Assembly (NCBI GenBank): GCA_019454045.1
Contig: SKCR01023804.1
Span: 434,001-498,000 of the forward strand
DNA length: 64,000 nt
Source: Zanthoxylum bungeanum
Taxonomy: Eukaryota > Streptophyta > Magnoliopsida > Sapindales > Rutaceae
Direction of reading: 5' to 3'
The notes under the pieces were generated by a model. The model had not been told where the DNA came from. It saw only the letters and a list, made by a program, of their open reading frames with translations, and made no database searches. Position 1 is the stretch's first letter. Each line of letters starts with the position of its first letter. Shown piece by piece: positions 48,907-59,361 of this stretch. Position numbers and translations under genes: made by a program.

Positions 48907-51047
48907 TGACCGGTGCATAATCACACGCGTATAACGCAAGCACACGTATCGTTCAAGTAGTATAAAAAGTATCGATCCCACGAGGACTTAATACCTAATC
49001 TATTAATTTTATGAGGTCAAATGATTACTAGTATCTAACAGATTGTTTGATTGATTTGAAATGGTGATGATTCTAAATTTAAAAACAAGTAAATAAAATT
49101 GCACGAAAGTAGGTTTAAGAAAATTCAATATTAGGAAACTATCTAGGGTTGTGAATCTTTCTAATATCTTTTAAAAGATGAAGTAGTTATTTCATGTTTG
49201 TGTAATAAATCGGTTTACTAACCTGGAACACTAAATTATGCGAAAGCCTCTGTCGATGGTCAGACGCAAATACCCAGTATAACCAATTAAACCATATGTC
49301 TATGTCAACCAAATTACCTGGATTCATTAAGTTTAAGTTCCAATTATGGCTACCTCCGCCCAACAGATATATGTCTATCCTGTAAGGAAATCTATTAAAG
49401 GGTTATCTATCCTCAAGGAAGATCGTGGGCTATTAACTCTAAGGCTGAAACCTAAAATTCCTTTGTCAAATTTATTTTATATTTACTAGATCAATCTTAT
49501 TAGTGGCCAATTAACAAGACGCATTAAGCTTAAGACTTAATAACTAAACCTTTAAATTACTTAAACTATAAAATAACCCCATATAAACCGGTGATATTAG
49601 AATTCATCACAACCCCAGATAACTAACTTAGTTACGACACATAACTAGGGCTAGTAAAAACTTAAATACAATAAAAGTCATAAAGTAAAATGCTGAAAAG
49701 TAAATTGCTGAAAAGTAAATGACGGAAAGTAAATGCTGAAATTAAATACAGAAAATTAAATGCTGAAAGTAAATTACTGAAAAGTAAATGCTGAAAGTAA
49801 ATTGCTGAAAGTAAATTGCTGAAAAGTAAATGCTGAAAGTAAATTGCTGAAAAGTGAATAAAGTAAAGTACAATAAAAGAAAATGCTGAGGTAAAATGAT
49901 CCACTTTTATTACTTCTATTTTAGATATCTCCCTTAATATAATATATTAACTTTGCATGATAATTATCAACCAGCCATATAGGCGGTATCCAGATTAAGT
50001 CAAATTAATAATTAATTATCAACCGACCAATCAGGCGGTATCCAGTTTAGTCAGGTTAAAACCAATTTAAATAATTACCAACCGACCATTATGGCGGTAT
50101 CCTCGTTAAGTTAGGTTTTAACTAGTTTATATATTATAATTAAGGGAGATTAATCTAAATATTAGTAATAAAAGTTTTACCTTTTACCCCAGCAAAGGGG
50201 AGTTACCTCCTCATTACTGAAAAGTAAAAACTGAAAATTAAAGAAAGAAAAGTACTGTGTGTAAAAGTAAATTGCGGAAAGTAAAAACTGAAAAGTAAAG
50301 AAAAGAAAATGCGAAAGCGGAAATTAATTACTGAAAGCTGTAAATAAACAAACAAGATACAATCTTCTTAATATTCTTAAGGAATTCCTTATAAGAAAGT
50401 ATGCATTTACAAATGAAATGGCTTGGTATTTATAGGCAAAATTTTGCCTCTATCAAATTATCCACCAAATCCATTATTAATTACTCCACTAATTGCTCCA
50501 CCAAATCTATTATTAATTGCTCCACTAATTGTTTATCATGTTTGGTGGTGATTTGATAATTTTTATTATTTATTTATTAATTTATTTTTTGCTTTGAAAA
50601 TGATTGAAAATGACTTTAATAATTACACACAACACACTTCTGGATGGTTCATCAATTTCGGGCATGAAAGCTTCAGAATTCGAAACTATTTTGTCTTTCA
50701 AAGTTGTAGATATTTGAGTCTTCTTTAATCTGGAACTTGAATCAGCTCAATATGATATCAGAGTTAAAGGTTATGCCCAAAATACGACAGATGCGCAAAA
50801 CTGGAATTTCCAAAACTGCAATTCGTTAAAACGCCCTTTCAAGTTTCCAATCTCCAAAATTAATATGTCAAGTCCAATTTTTGCCCTTATTTGACCAAAA
50901 TTTCGTCCTAAATGATTTCATTGTGTCCCAATATTATTTTATCTGCAAAATAAACTAAAACACATCAAAACGTTCATCAAACCCGAGAAACTAAACAAAA
51001 TATTAAGTAAAATGGGCGGTAAATATTGATATATTTTCCGCTCATCA
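48907..51047 (-). repeat. Athila-2 3' LTR
   Basis: It pairs with 59362-61516. Compared with the Athila-1 LTRs it has an extra ~330 bases (about 49885-50215) holding three copies of GGATACCGCC...GGTTG.TAATTA (- strand) placed inside the CAGCAATTTA-type simple repeat. Confidence 0.92.
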
Positions 51048-51060
51048 CACCCCCCAAACC
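51048..51060 (-). promoter_or_regulatory. Athila-2 polypurine tract
   Basis: On the - strand GGTTTGGGGGGTG abuts the LTR. Confidence 0.85.
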
Positions 51061-52370
51061 TAACATTTTGCTAGTCCTCGAGTAAAACAACAAAATAAAA
51101 TACAAGAAACAATTAAAATTAAACTAAGCCACTTTCATAGGGATCACGGTTGCATTTAGCATATGCAACAAGCCTTTAAACCACTAGGTGTCCCTAGTGG
51201 ACGAGTTATAGTCTCGTGAGGGCTTACAGCAACGATACCCACAAACGTTTTACAAAAGTATAAAGATAATAAAACTAATGCATACAAAAGCAAAAAGACA
51301 ATAGAAAATAGAATAAAGAAGTTAGTGACTAATCAGGTGAAACTTCTACTCCAAGTTACTAGTTGTTTTCTTTCTTTCTAAATTACTGAATAAGTAAATT
51401 CTCCGATTATATTTACCATTCTCCATATGCACAGCCGACAAAATATTAATCAACTCATTTTTGCCCACAACAGTCACAAGTGCAGTTGATAAGAGAGTAA
51501 TATTTTTGTCCTAAAGTTTTATCAGAATTCACACCTTTTTGCAGCAATGGAATAATTTTTCTGATTTTTTTCTTTGATTTTTGATTGTTGATTTTATTTA
51601 TATACAATATCTTCCATCTATGTAGCGAGTGTTGGGTCGGTGGCTCCCAAACCAGTTGGCTTTAGGGCACCAGGTGTTAAGACACTCCTACGGACTTAAT
51701 TACTCAGACTTCAGATATATATATTTTTGCAGCATCTTTGATCCATGTAGCGAGATTTGGGCCAGTGACTCCCAAACCAGTTGGCTTTAGGGCACTAGGT
51801 GTTAAAACACCCTTACAGACTTAATAACTCGGATCTTAGACATTTTTTTTTACTCCATCACTTTTTGAGATGTTTTCTCCAATTAAACTAGAGCGCTAAA
51901 TATTATAAACTTTTCAATTACAACTCATGTTTGTATGTTACTATGCATGTTGATAATACCTTCCAACTGAGCATATGAAGATCCATTTTAGTCAGTATTA
52001 TGGAGAATTCACAAATTAAATAATTCAAAAGGAAATAAATAAAAATTAACTTGTTCCGAAATAGGTTTGAGATACGTCTCAGGAGTGAAAACTCCTTACT
52101 CAGCTATCTCTTACCAATTTCACATTTTTAGTCAAAATAAAAACACAAAAACGCAAAATATTTTTCTAATTTTTGAAAATTTTGCAATTTTTTTTTGTAT
52201 TTTTCAAAAAAAATTGGACTAAAAATAAAAATAACACACAACTAAAAACAAGATATTGATCAACTAATTCCCTCCCTCAAACCTAAATGAGACATTGTCC
52301 CAAATGTCTTAAATAGTAGAAGAAGAGCTTGGAAGATAGTACCTGGTTAGCTGAAATTCTACACGAAAAG
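51061..52370 (-). other. Athila-2 3' untranslated region
   Basis: This is collinear with 25090-26432: the two palindrome-bearing units (51610-51840) and the second polypurine-like tract with ATTTGGGACAATGTCTC near 52268-52310 are kept. There is no gene. Confidence 0.65.
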
Positions 52371-53024
52371 TTAAAGGTTAAGATCCAGATTAATCCGACG
52401 CCTCTTACCACGATCGTCCTTGGACCAATTTATCTTTGAAAGGATATGGTCAATTTGTGGTTCATAAGCTAAGATTTGGTCAATTAGATCCGGAGCAGTT
52501 CTGGCAGTAAAGATGAGTTCTTTCATAGGTTTTGACACGAACCTAATTCTCCGAGCATCATCAAGAAACACACAAAGAAAATCATAAAATCCTTCAACGT
52601 TGTACAGTCCAAGCAGTTTCTGGTGTATGTTTAGGTTCGCCCAAGATAACACTGTAAAAATTTCCTCCAATGTACCCAAACCACTTGGCAAAGCAATAAA
52701 TGCATCAGCACGATTAATCATTTCCACTAGTCGTTCGGACATACCTGGCACAATAAGTTCCTCTCCGTTTGATGGTCCAATAAGATTCGCCTCTGCCAAA
52801 GGTTTTGGGATGATTCCCAAAATGTGACTGTCTCCCTCCTGTACAGCTTTTGAAACGATCCCCATAAGTCCAAGATTGCCTCCTCCATATACTAAGTGCA
52901 TATTCCTTGCAGCTAAGACTCGACCCAATTCATGTGCTGCCTCTACGTATTGTGGCTTAACACCAACACTAGTACCGCAAAACACACAGATGTTTTCAAC
53001 CAATCTTCTTGAAGTGGCTTCCAT
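52371..53024 (-). CDS. Captured LONELY GUY (LOG) phosphoribohydrolase, copy 2
   Basis: This is an intact, intronless frame of 217 codons, the same length as the copy at 24436-25089, with roughly two dozen amino-acid differences and no indels. Key blocks: ICVFCGTSVGVKPQY, YGGGNLGLMG (46-55), MSERLVEM with R98, and ALPSGLGTLEEIF (111-123) with E121. Here the Thr of PGGxGTxxE is kept but the first Gly is Ser (S114), a different substitution from copy 1. The C-terminus GKRRRINLDLNL is identical in the two copies. It lies 250 bases downstream of ORF-A with two conserved acceptor-like sites between. It should bind nucleoside monophosphates; activity is uncertain because of S114. Confidence 0.9.
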   Translation of the reverse strand: MEATSRRLVENICVFCGTSVGVKPQYVEAAHELGRVLAARNMHLVYGGGNLGLMGIVSKAVQEGDSHILGIIPKPLAEANLIGPSNGEELIVPGMSERLVEMINRADAFIALPSGLGTLEEIFTVLSWANLNIHQKLLGLYNVEGFYDFLCVFLDDARRIRFVSKPMKELIFTARTAPDLIDQILAYEPQIDHILSKINWSKDDRGKRRRINLDLNL

Positions 53025-53274
53025 GTTTTACTCTGGATGTCTTCAAAAGTGCAATGATGAGTTGAATTTATAATACCTGAAAAGGGTGAGTAAAATAATA
53101 GCACTAGTACATGCCAAATGACAATTATTAGTTAACAGTGAAATAAATTGTGATAGTCAAAAAGGTCTGGATCCTGTCGGAGAAAGTAAAAGAAAACAAC
53201 AAAACAAATCACAATTATTAGGAAAAGACAAAGAGATATAATATGTACAAGAAAATTAGCGGCTTAATTGACGT

Positions 53275-53824
53275 CTATGCGACAGGGACAAGCTTCCCAT
53301 CCAATTTTCTTATAAATTGGCAAACAGGGTCTTTTTGAGTCAGATTCCCAAGACTTAATTGTTGTCTTTCTTTTTGGAATTGTGTATGCAATTTGCGAAT
53401 GGATATATGAACATATCCAATGGGATGCGTCTCAAGAGTCGAAGATATATTATCTACAGACTCCTTACTCAAGCCATCCTTAATGAATTTAATTTTGTCT
53501 TCGCGATTATCAGACACCATTCCTAAAGAACGACAACGAGTATTACAATTCCAGCGTGCACATTTGTAACAAACACCCATTTGCTTAGCTCTACGTTTCT
53601 TTGCATAGGTGCTTCTTCCAAAAACCAGGCAGATGTGAAATAAAAGAGTCAGAAGACTCATCTGCCAATCAGACCCATGCTTCAATTACCCAACGGATAT
53701 CATTAGGAACACCCTGGATCGTTAGTAATCTCATCCGTTCCAAGCGAGCTTTGTAGACTTTCATCAGAGAGTTTTGAGGGAGAGAAGGAAATCGCTTGTG
53801 AAGATTTGTGAGAACTTCTTCCAT
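53275..53824 (-). pseudogene. Athila-2 accessory ORF-A: basic Cys-rich protein, broken
   Basis: From ATG 53824 the frame reads MEEVLTNLHKRFPSLP and stops near 53671. The remainder (to 53275) is in another frame because of an extra T in the GGTTTTT run near 53624. It contains STYAKKRRAK and the C-x2-C-x4-C-x3-C cluster identical in spacing to Athila-1. The nonsense codon is two codons away from that of Athila-1, so the two lesions arose independently. Confidence 0.65.
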
Positions 53825-53962
53825 CCTGAAATGTCTTAATCTGCAAAAACTAAACACACAAAATTAAATCACACCAAATCACAATATATACACAAATTGC
53901 ATGGGTTGCCTCCCTGCTAGCGCAAAGTTTAACGTCGTCAGCTAGACGTGACTTCTCGAACG

Positions 53963-54295
53963 TTAGGCTGGATCTGAAAGTGTGACACTTTCTTTTTGTC
54001 GCTCAAATGATTCTCCCCAGTAGTGCTTGACACGCTGACTGTTAACCTTGAATGTTTCGTTGGTGTTGGGATCTAGTAACTCAACAGCTCCATATGGTAA
54101 AACCTGAGTGATCACAAATGGACATGACCACCTTGATTTCAACTTTCCAGGGAAAAGTTTCAACCGTGAATTGTACAACAACACTTGATGCCTTGGTTCC
54201 AACTGTCTGTGCACTATTTTTTGATCATGCCATTTCTTGGTCTTTTCTTTGTACAATCTGGCATTCTCATAGGCCTGTAAGCGAAATTCCTCCAA
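53963..54295 (-). CDS. Athila-2 integrase C-terminal (GPF) segment
   Basis: The frame of 110 codons reads MEEFRLQAYENARLYKEKTK, KWHDQKI, LEPRHQVLLYNSR and KSRWSCPFVITQVLPYGAVEL. It ends ESVTLSDPA. This is the integrase tail of the pol polyprotein, separated from the catalytic core by a stop at about 54322. The Gly of the GPF motif is Cys here. Confidence 0.75.
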   Translation of the reverse strand: MEEFRLQAYENARLYKEKTKKWHDQKIVHRQLEPRHQVLLYNSRLKLFPGKLKSRWSCPFVITQVLPYGAVELLDPNTNETFKVNSQRVKHYWGESFERQKESVTLSDPA

Positions 54296-54322
54296 TTCGT
54301 TAAGTTGGTGGAGTCTTTTCTC

Positions 54323-55066
54323 TCATGAAGCTTGTGAATCAAGATTCAACTTCTTCAGTGCCCAGTACGCCTTGTGTTCAAGCTCAACTGGTAGATGGCA
54401 TGCTTTCCCAAACACCAATCGATATGGGGACATACCAATGGGTGTCTTGTAAGCTGTTCGGTAGGCCCATAATGCATCATCCAGTTTTGTTGACCAATCC
54501 TTCCTTGTTGATCCAACGGTTCTCTCCAAGATTCTTTTGATTTCTCTGTTTAAAACTTCAACCTGTCCATTTGACTGTGGATGATAAGCAGTTGTAACCT
54601 TGTGAGTAACTCCGTATTTGGATAGGAGTGCATCAAAGTATCTGTTGCAGAAATGTGAGCCACCATCACTGATAATTACCTGAGGTGTTCCGAACCAAGT
54701 GAAAATATTCTTTTTCAGGAATTTGATCACTACTTTTGAATCATTGGATGGTAGTGCAATTGCTTCAACCCATTTGGAGACGTAGTCTACAGTAACCAGG
54801 ATGTACAGGTTTCCGAATGATGGAACAAAGGATCCCATGAAATCTATACTCCACACATCGAATATCTCCACCTCCATAATGTTTTGCAACGATTTTTCAT
54901 TTCTCCTCGAAATATTCCCCATTCTCTGGCACCTGTCACATTGAAGAGTAAAAAGATAAGCATCTTTAAAAAGAGTGGGCCAGAACAAACCTGATTGTAG
55001 GACTTTGGCTGCAGTTTTATTTTTGCTGAAGTGTCCGCCATATGGTGATGAATGACAGTGTTGCAA
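54323..55066 (-). CDS. Athila-2 integrase catalytic region
   Basis: The 247-codon frame holds the zinc-binding HHCC domain ([11 protein letters not shown], then [10 protein letters not shown]) and the D,D35E core. The first Asp is in WSIDFMG, the second in [11 protein letters not shown] and the Glu in [13 protein letters not shown]. It ends in [16 protein letters not shown]. All catalytic residues are present. Integrase would insert element cDNA, making the 5-bp target duplications seen here. It is an internal part of pol whose flanks are broken, so the start Met is not a native start. Confidence 0.9.
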   Translation of the reverse strand: MQHCHSSPYGGHFSKNKTAAKVLQSGLFWPTLFKDAYLFTLQCDRCQRMGNISRRNEKSLQNIMEVEIFDVWSIDFMGSFVPSFGNLYILVTVDYVSKWVEAIALPSNDSKVVIKFLKKNIFTWFGTPQVIISDGGSHFCNRYFDALLSKYGVTHKVTTAYHPQSNGQVEVLNREIKRILERTVGSTRKDWSTKLDDALWAYRTAYKTPIGMSPYRLVFGKACHLPVELEHKAYWALKKLNLDSQAS

Positions 55067-55406
55067 AACACTGTTGACCTCCTACTGTGGAACACACCGT
55101 CTCAAAATTGATCAGCACACTGTTTGAACAGGTACGGCTCATCCCAGACATAGTACTTGACTTCTTTGAAGAATTTCTTCCGTTGCTGAGTTGTCCATTC
55201 CAACAGCCATTTTCCTGACACAATATAGTTGACATAGTCAGCATACCAAGGGGCATCTTACTGTTTCATGGCGAACAGCTGTTCATCTGGAAAAGTTTCT
55301 TTGATTGACAGTTCTTTGCCAGCTGTTTCTCCACTCTCGAGCCTCGATAAATGATATGCCACCTGGTTTTCTGTCCCTTTCTGTCTCAAATATCCACGTC
55401 AAAATC
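55067..55406 (-). pseudogene. Athila-2 RNase H to integrase linker, frameshifted
   Basis: Homologous pol sequence continues in different frames (for example NGCWNGQ at about 55200), with a stop near 55083. No single frame is intact. Confidence 0.6.
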
Positions 55407-55688
55407 TTACAGAAGAAGTATCCAATGGATCAATCTGGGTTTGGCATCTTTCTTCGTGATCAGATATTTGATTGTTGAATGATCTGTGTAGACCACCACT
55501 TTGGGACCCAGCAGATAGGAGCGGAATTTGTCAAAAGCGTACATAACTGCGAGCAACTCCTTTTCAGTGGTTTTGTAGTTGAGTTGAGCTTCATTCAGAG
55601 TTCTGCTAGAGTAGTAAATGGTGTGGAAAATCTTTGTTTTGCCTTGTCCCAAAACTGCAGCTACAGCAAAATCACTAGCATCGCACAT
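55407..55688 (-). CDS. Athila-2 RNase H domain
   Basis: The 93-codon frame begins MCDASDFAVAAVLGQG, the RNase H first catalytic Asp block. It continues with YYSSRTLNEAQLNYKTTEKE and VVYTDHSTIKYL (the second and third acidic residues). It is part of the pol polyprotein and is isolated by frameshifts on both sides. Confidence 0.85.
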   Translation of the reverse strand: MCDASDFAVAAVLGQGKTKIFHTIYYSSRTLNEAQLNYKTTEKELLAVMYAFDKFRSYLLGPKVVVYTDHSTIKYLITKKDAKPRLIHWILLL

Positions 55689-55692
55689 TACT

Positions 55693-56073
55693 TCAAATGG
55701 AAGGATTCAGTCTGGTGCTACAATGATGGGGGCAGAAATCAACTTTTTTTAAGATCTCAAAAGCTTCCTGGCATTTTTTGGTGAAGTTAAAAGGCACATC
55801 TTTCTCCAGAAGATTGCACAGAGGTTTAGCAATCTTGGAAAAGTCTTTGATAAATCTCCTGTAAAAACCTGCATGTCCGAGAAAGCTCCGAATCCCTTTG
55901 ACAGTTGTCGGCGGAGGTAGTTTTTCAATTGTTTCAATCTTTGCTTTGTCTACCTCGATTCCCTTTTGTGAGATCCGGTGTCCAAGAACAATGCATTCAT
56001 GTACCATGAAGTGGCATTTCTCCCAGTTGAGTACCAGGTTGGTATCTTCGCATCTTTGTAACACTTGTTCCAA
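55693..56073 (-). CDS. Athila-2 reverse transcriptase thumb/connection segment
   Basis: The 126-codon frame reads LEQVLQRCEDTNLVLNWEKC, HFMVHECIVLGHRIS and GIRSFLGHAGFYRRFIKDF, the conserved gypsy RT end. A frameshift at about 55740 separates it from RNase H; a stop at about 56075 separates it from the RT palm. Confidence 0.85.
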   Translation of the reverse strand: MEQVLQRCEDTNLVLNWEKCHFMVHECIVLGHRISQKGIEVDKAKIETIEKLPPPTTVKGIRSFLGHAGFYRRFIKDFSKIAKPLCNLLEKDVPFNFTKKCQEAFEILKKVDFCPHHCSTRLNPSI

Positions 56074-56076
56074 ATT

Positions 56077-57387
56077 TTACAAGCAATGGTCAAAAGAATC
56101 TCCAAACACAGAAAAGTCATCCATGAAAACCTCCATACTCTGCTCCAGCATGTCTGAGAATATGGCCATCATGCAACGCTGAAATGTGGCAGGAGCATTA
56201 CATAATCCAAATGGCATCCTGCGGAAAGCAAAAGTACCATAGGGACATGTAAAGGTAGTTTTCTCCTGATCTTCTGGTGCGATGGAAATCTGATTGTACC
56301 CTGAATATCCATCCAGAAAATAATAGAACTCATGTCCCGCCAGTCTGTCCAGCATTTGATCAATGAATGGTAGCGGAAAATGGTCCTTCCGTGTTACTTT
56401 GTTCAGCTTTCGGTAGTCCATGCATACTCTCCATCCAGTCACCATTCTGGTTGGGATTAGCTCGTTCTTTTCATTAGTAAACACAGTGATTCCTCCTTTC
56501 TTCGGCACACACTGCATAGGACTCACCCAAGTACTATCTGAGATGGGGTAAATGATGCCATCATCCAACCATTTGATGATTTCTTTCTTTACGACCTCCT
56601 TCATGATTGGATTGAGTCTACGTTGATGATCCACTGTGGGTTTGTACTCATCATTCATCAAAATCTTGTGCATGCAAAATGATGGACTAATGCCTCGAAT
56701 GTCTGCTATAGTCCAGCCAATGGCTTTTTTGTGCTCTCGTAATACTTTCAACAACTTTTCTTCCTGCTCCAATGTTAGTGAAGAAGAAATAATAACAGGT
56801 AATTCAGAAGAGTTTCCAAGAAATACATACCTGAGATGGCTCGGAAGTAACTTCAGCTCCAACTGTGGTGGTTTTTCAATCGAAGGCTTGATTCGATCTT
56901 TCTTTGGCAGTTCCAGGCTTTCCATTTGTGGTGTCGATTTGAATCGGAATGGTTTGTCAAGGTAGTTGATACATTCCAGGATTTCAGCATCTAGCTCGTT
57001 GTCAGTCATGTTGGTGATGCAAGCTTCAAGTTTGTCCGTGGGATTTGGCTCAGTATCCTGAATGATACTATCAACAACATCAATTCTGAAGCATTCTTCT
57101 TCCTTTTCATCGCTTGGGAATTTCATGGCTTTGAAAACATTGAAGGTAACTTCTTGGTTCTGCACTTTCATGGTCAGTTCTCCTTTTTGCACATCAATCA
57201 TAGTTTTACCTGTAGCCAAGAATGGTCTTCCAAGGATGATAGGTACATCTTTGTCTTCTTCCATGTCAAGGATAATGAAATCTTCTGGAAGAATGAGTTT
57301 GTCGACTTTGACCAGCACATCTTCAACAACACCTCTTGTAAATACGAGTGTTCGATCAACAAGTTGTAATGAGACTGAGGTAGGCAT
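56077..57387 (-). CDS. Athila-2 protease C-terminus plus reverse transcriptase palm
   Basis: The 436-codon frame begins in protease (PTSVSLQLVDRTLVF, then PIILGRPFLATG). After a linker of about 150 residues the RT fingers and palm follow: WVSPMQCVPKKGG, WRVCMDYRKLNKVTRKDHF, PLPFIDQMLDRL, YSGYNQI, FAFRRMPFGLCNAPATFQRC and the catalytic EVFMDDFSVFG (FMDD form of YxDD). All RT motifs are in order. The protease active site lies upstream at about 57456-57440 (DLGAS), separated by a TAG at about 57413. Confidence 0.92.
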   Translation of the reverse strand: MPTSVSLQLVDRTLVFTRGVVEDVLVKVDKLILPEDFIILDMEEDKDVPIILGRPFLATGKTMIDVQKGELTMKVQNQEVTFNVFKAMKFPSDEKEEECFRIDVVDSIIQDTEPNPTDKLEACITNMTDNELDAEILECINYLDKPFRFKSTPQMESLELPKKDRIKPSIEKPPQLELKLLPSHLRYVFLGNSSELPVIISSSLTLEQEEKLLKVLREHKKAIGWTIADIRGISPSFCMHKILMNDEYKPTVDHQRRLNPIMKEVVKKEIIKWLDDGIIYPISDSTWVSPMQCVPKKGGITVFTNEKNELIPTRMVTGWRVCMDYRKLNKVTRKDHFPLPFIDQMLDRLAGHEFYYFLDGYSGYNQISIAPEDQEKTTFTCPYGTFAFRRMPFGLCNAPATFQRCMMAIFSDMLEQSMEVFMDDFSVFGDSFDHCL

Positions 57388-57555
57388 TGCTTCTCCAATT
57401 TGCAGTTTCCTCTAAATAGAAAAAGGCATCAAATTAACACTTGCACCTAAGTCATATAAAGCTTTACCGATATAGTGTTCTCCAATGGTGCATGGGACAG
57501 TGAAACTGCCAGGATCTTTCAACTTTGGGGGAAGTTTCCTCTGAATGATGGCACT
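57388..57555 (-). pseudogene. Athila-2 protease active-site segment with stops
   Basis: The - strand reads KLPPKLKDPGSFTV, then ALYDLGASVNLMPFSI followed by TAG, where Athila-1 has Phe. A second stop precedes it near 57554. Catalytic DLGAS is intact but the frame is not. Confidence 0.8.
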
Positions 57556-59240
57556 TCATTCTTCCGTCAATACTACTGTCTCGTAATCTCCCAATCTTCG
57601 TTTTCGTGAAAGAATGTCTTTCATGAATTTTACATAGCTGGGCATTTCTTCCAAGGCTTCTGCAAATGGAATGTTGATGTGAAGCTTTTTGAATACCTCC
57701 AGGAATCGAGCAAACTGCTTGTCCAGTTTGTTTTTCTGAAGTCGCTGTGGAAAAGGTGGAGGTGGAGTGATTTGATCTTTTTCTTTTTCCTTTGCTTTTT
57801 TTTCCTCCATCTGTTGCTTTGTTTCTTTTGAAACTTCCTCAATTGTTGCCTTGATTCCAACATCTTTGTTGATTTCAGTACCGCTTTTCAAGGTGATGGC
57901 TTGACATTGCTCCTTCCCTCGGTTCCTTGGATTGGGTTATGTGTTGCTGGGAAGATTACCTGACGGTCTGTAACTTTGAGCATTAGCCAGTTGTCCGATT
58001 TGATTCTCCAGTGCTTTGATGGAAGCAGATTGGCTCTGAAAGATAGCATCATATGCTGCTTGTTGCTTTTTGAACATCTCTGCAATCCATTCTTTCTTTC
58101 TGGTTGTTTTTCATGTTCTGGCCTTTGTTCTGTTGTTGAAATCCAGGTGGTGGGTAGTTCCTTTGCCCTGAATTGTTGCTCCATGTGAAATTATGGTGAT
58201 TCCTCCACCCTGGGTTATATGTGTTGGAATATGGATTGTTCCCCTGTCTGTTGAAATTGTTGACATAGTTCACTGTCTCTTCTTGTTGGTTGTAAAATTC
58301 TGACTCAGGTACTCCTCCAAATGGTGAACTTGTGGATCCACCATTAACTTTCATGTTAAGAGTTTCCAGATTTTTGCAAATCACATCGAGCTTGGAATTC
58401 AGTGATGTGTTGGCTCCAACTTCATAAATTCCTGCAATTCTTTGGATCATGCTCCTTTCTTTTGGCCATAATGAATTGTTGTTGGCCATTTCTTCAATTA
58501 AGTCCCAGGCCTGATCTTCTCCTTTTGCCATCAAATCTCCTCCAGCAGCAGCATCAATTGTGGTTCTCATTATTCCAGAAAGTGCATTGAAGAAGGTTTG
58601 GACTTGTAGCCACTTTGCGATCTCATGATGAGGAAATTTTCGGAGTAAATCTTTGAATTTTTCCCAAGCTTCGCAAAGGGATTCTGAATCTTGTTGCACG
58701 TATGATGTGATTTCATTCCTTAACTTTGCAGTTATGGCTGGTGGAAAGTACTTTGCAAGGAATTTGGTGGCTAGAGTGTTCCAAGTTGTGATGGAACCTG
58801 CTGGTAGTGAATGTAGCCAAGCTTTAGCTCTGTCCTTCAAGGAGTATGGAAAAACACGCAGTCTCATTGCTTCTTCAGCTGCTCGGTTGTAATTGAAAGT
58901 ACCGCAAACTTCCAGGAAGTTGCTGATGTGGGAATTAGGATCTTCAGTTGCATTTCCCCTAAATTGTACTGACTGCTAAATCATCTGGATGCATGTTTTG
59001 ATGTAACACGCATTTAATGGTAAAGGAGGAAGTACAATACATGAAATGAAGCCATCGACCATCGGAATGGTTCTGTCTCGAAAGGGTATCGGTGGTGCAA
59101 CTTCCAAAGGTTCAGGTTCCATGTTGACTAAAGCTTCTTGGCCTTCTCGCCTTTTCCTTCTCAACTATCTGATGGTTCTTTCAATTTATAGGTCAAGCGG
59201 TCGGAGTTCAAAGCTTCTGGTTTGTCTCATGTAGTTTCTG
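57556..59240 (-). pseudogene. Athila-2 gag
   Basis: Pieces in order on the - strand: MRQTRSFELRPLDL then a stop, a RRKRREGQEALVNMEPEP segment, and a stop at about 58976. A long open frame of 272 codons follows (58867-58049): LRVFPYSLKDRAKAWLHSLP, a FPHHEIAKWLQVQTFFN segment, GIMRTTIDAAAGGDLMAKG and NPYSNTYNPGWRNHHNF. After a frameshift near 58085 comes the C-terminal part (57891-57556) with KETKQQMEEKKAKEKE and PPPPFPQRLQKNKLDKQF. It is the full Athila Gag with at least four lesions. Confidence 0.88.
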
Positions 59241-59337
59241 AGAACCTGAAACACAAGAAAACAAAAACAATAAGTAAAAAGAAATTAGATACAAGTAACG
59301 TATCTAACCCCAAAACTAATAGTGAAAGATAAATAAG

Positions 59338-59355
59338 TCCCCGGCAACGGCGCCA
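59338..59355 (-). promoter_or_regulatory. Athila-2 primer-binding site, tRNA-Asp
   Basis: The - strand carries TGGCGCCGTTGCCGGGGA, identical to the Athila-1 site, six bases inside the LTR. Confidence 0.92.
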
Positions 59356-59361
59356 AAAACT

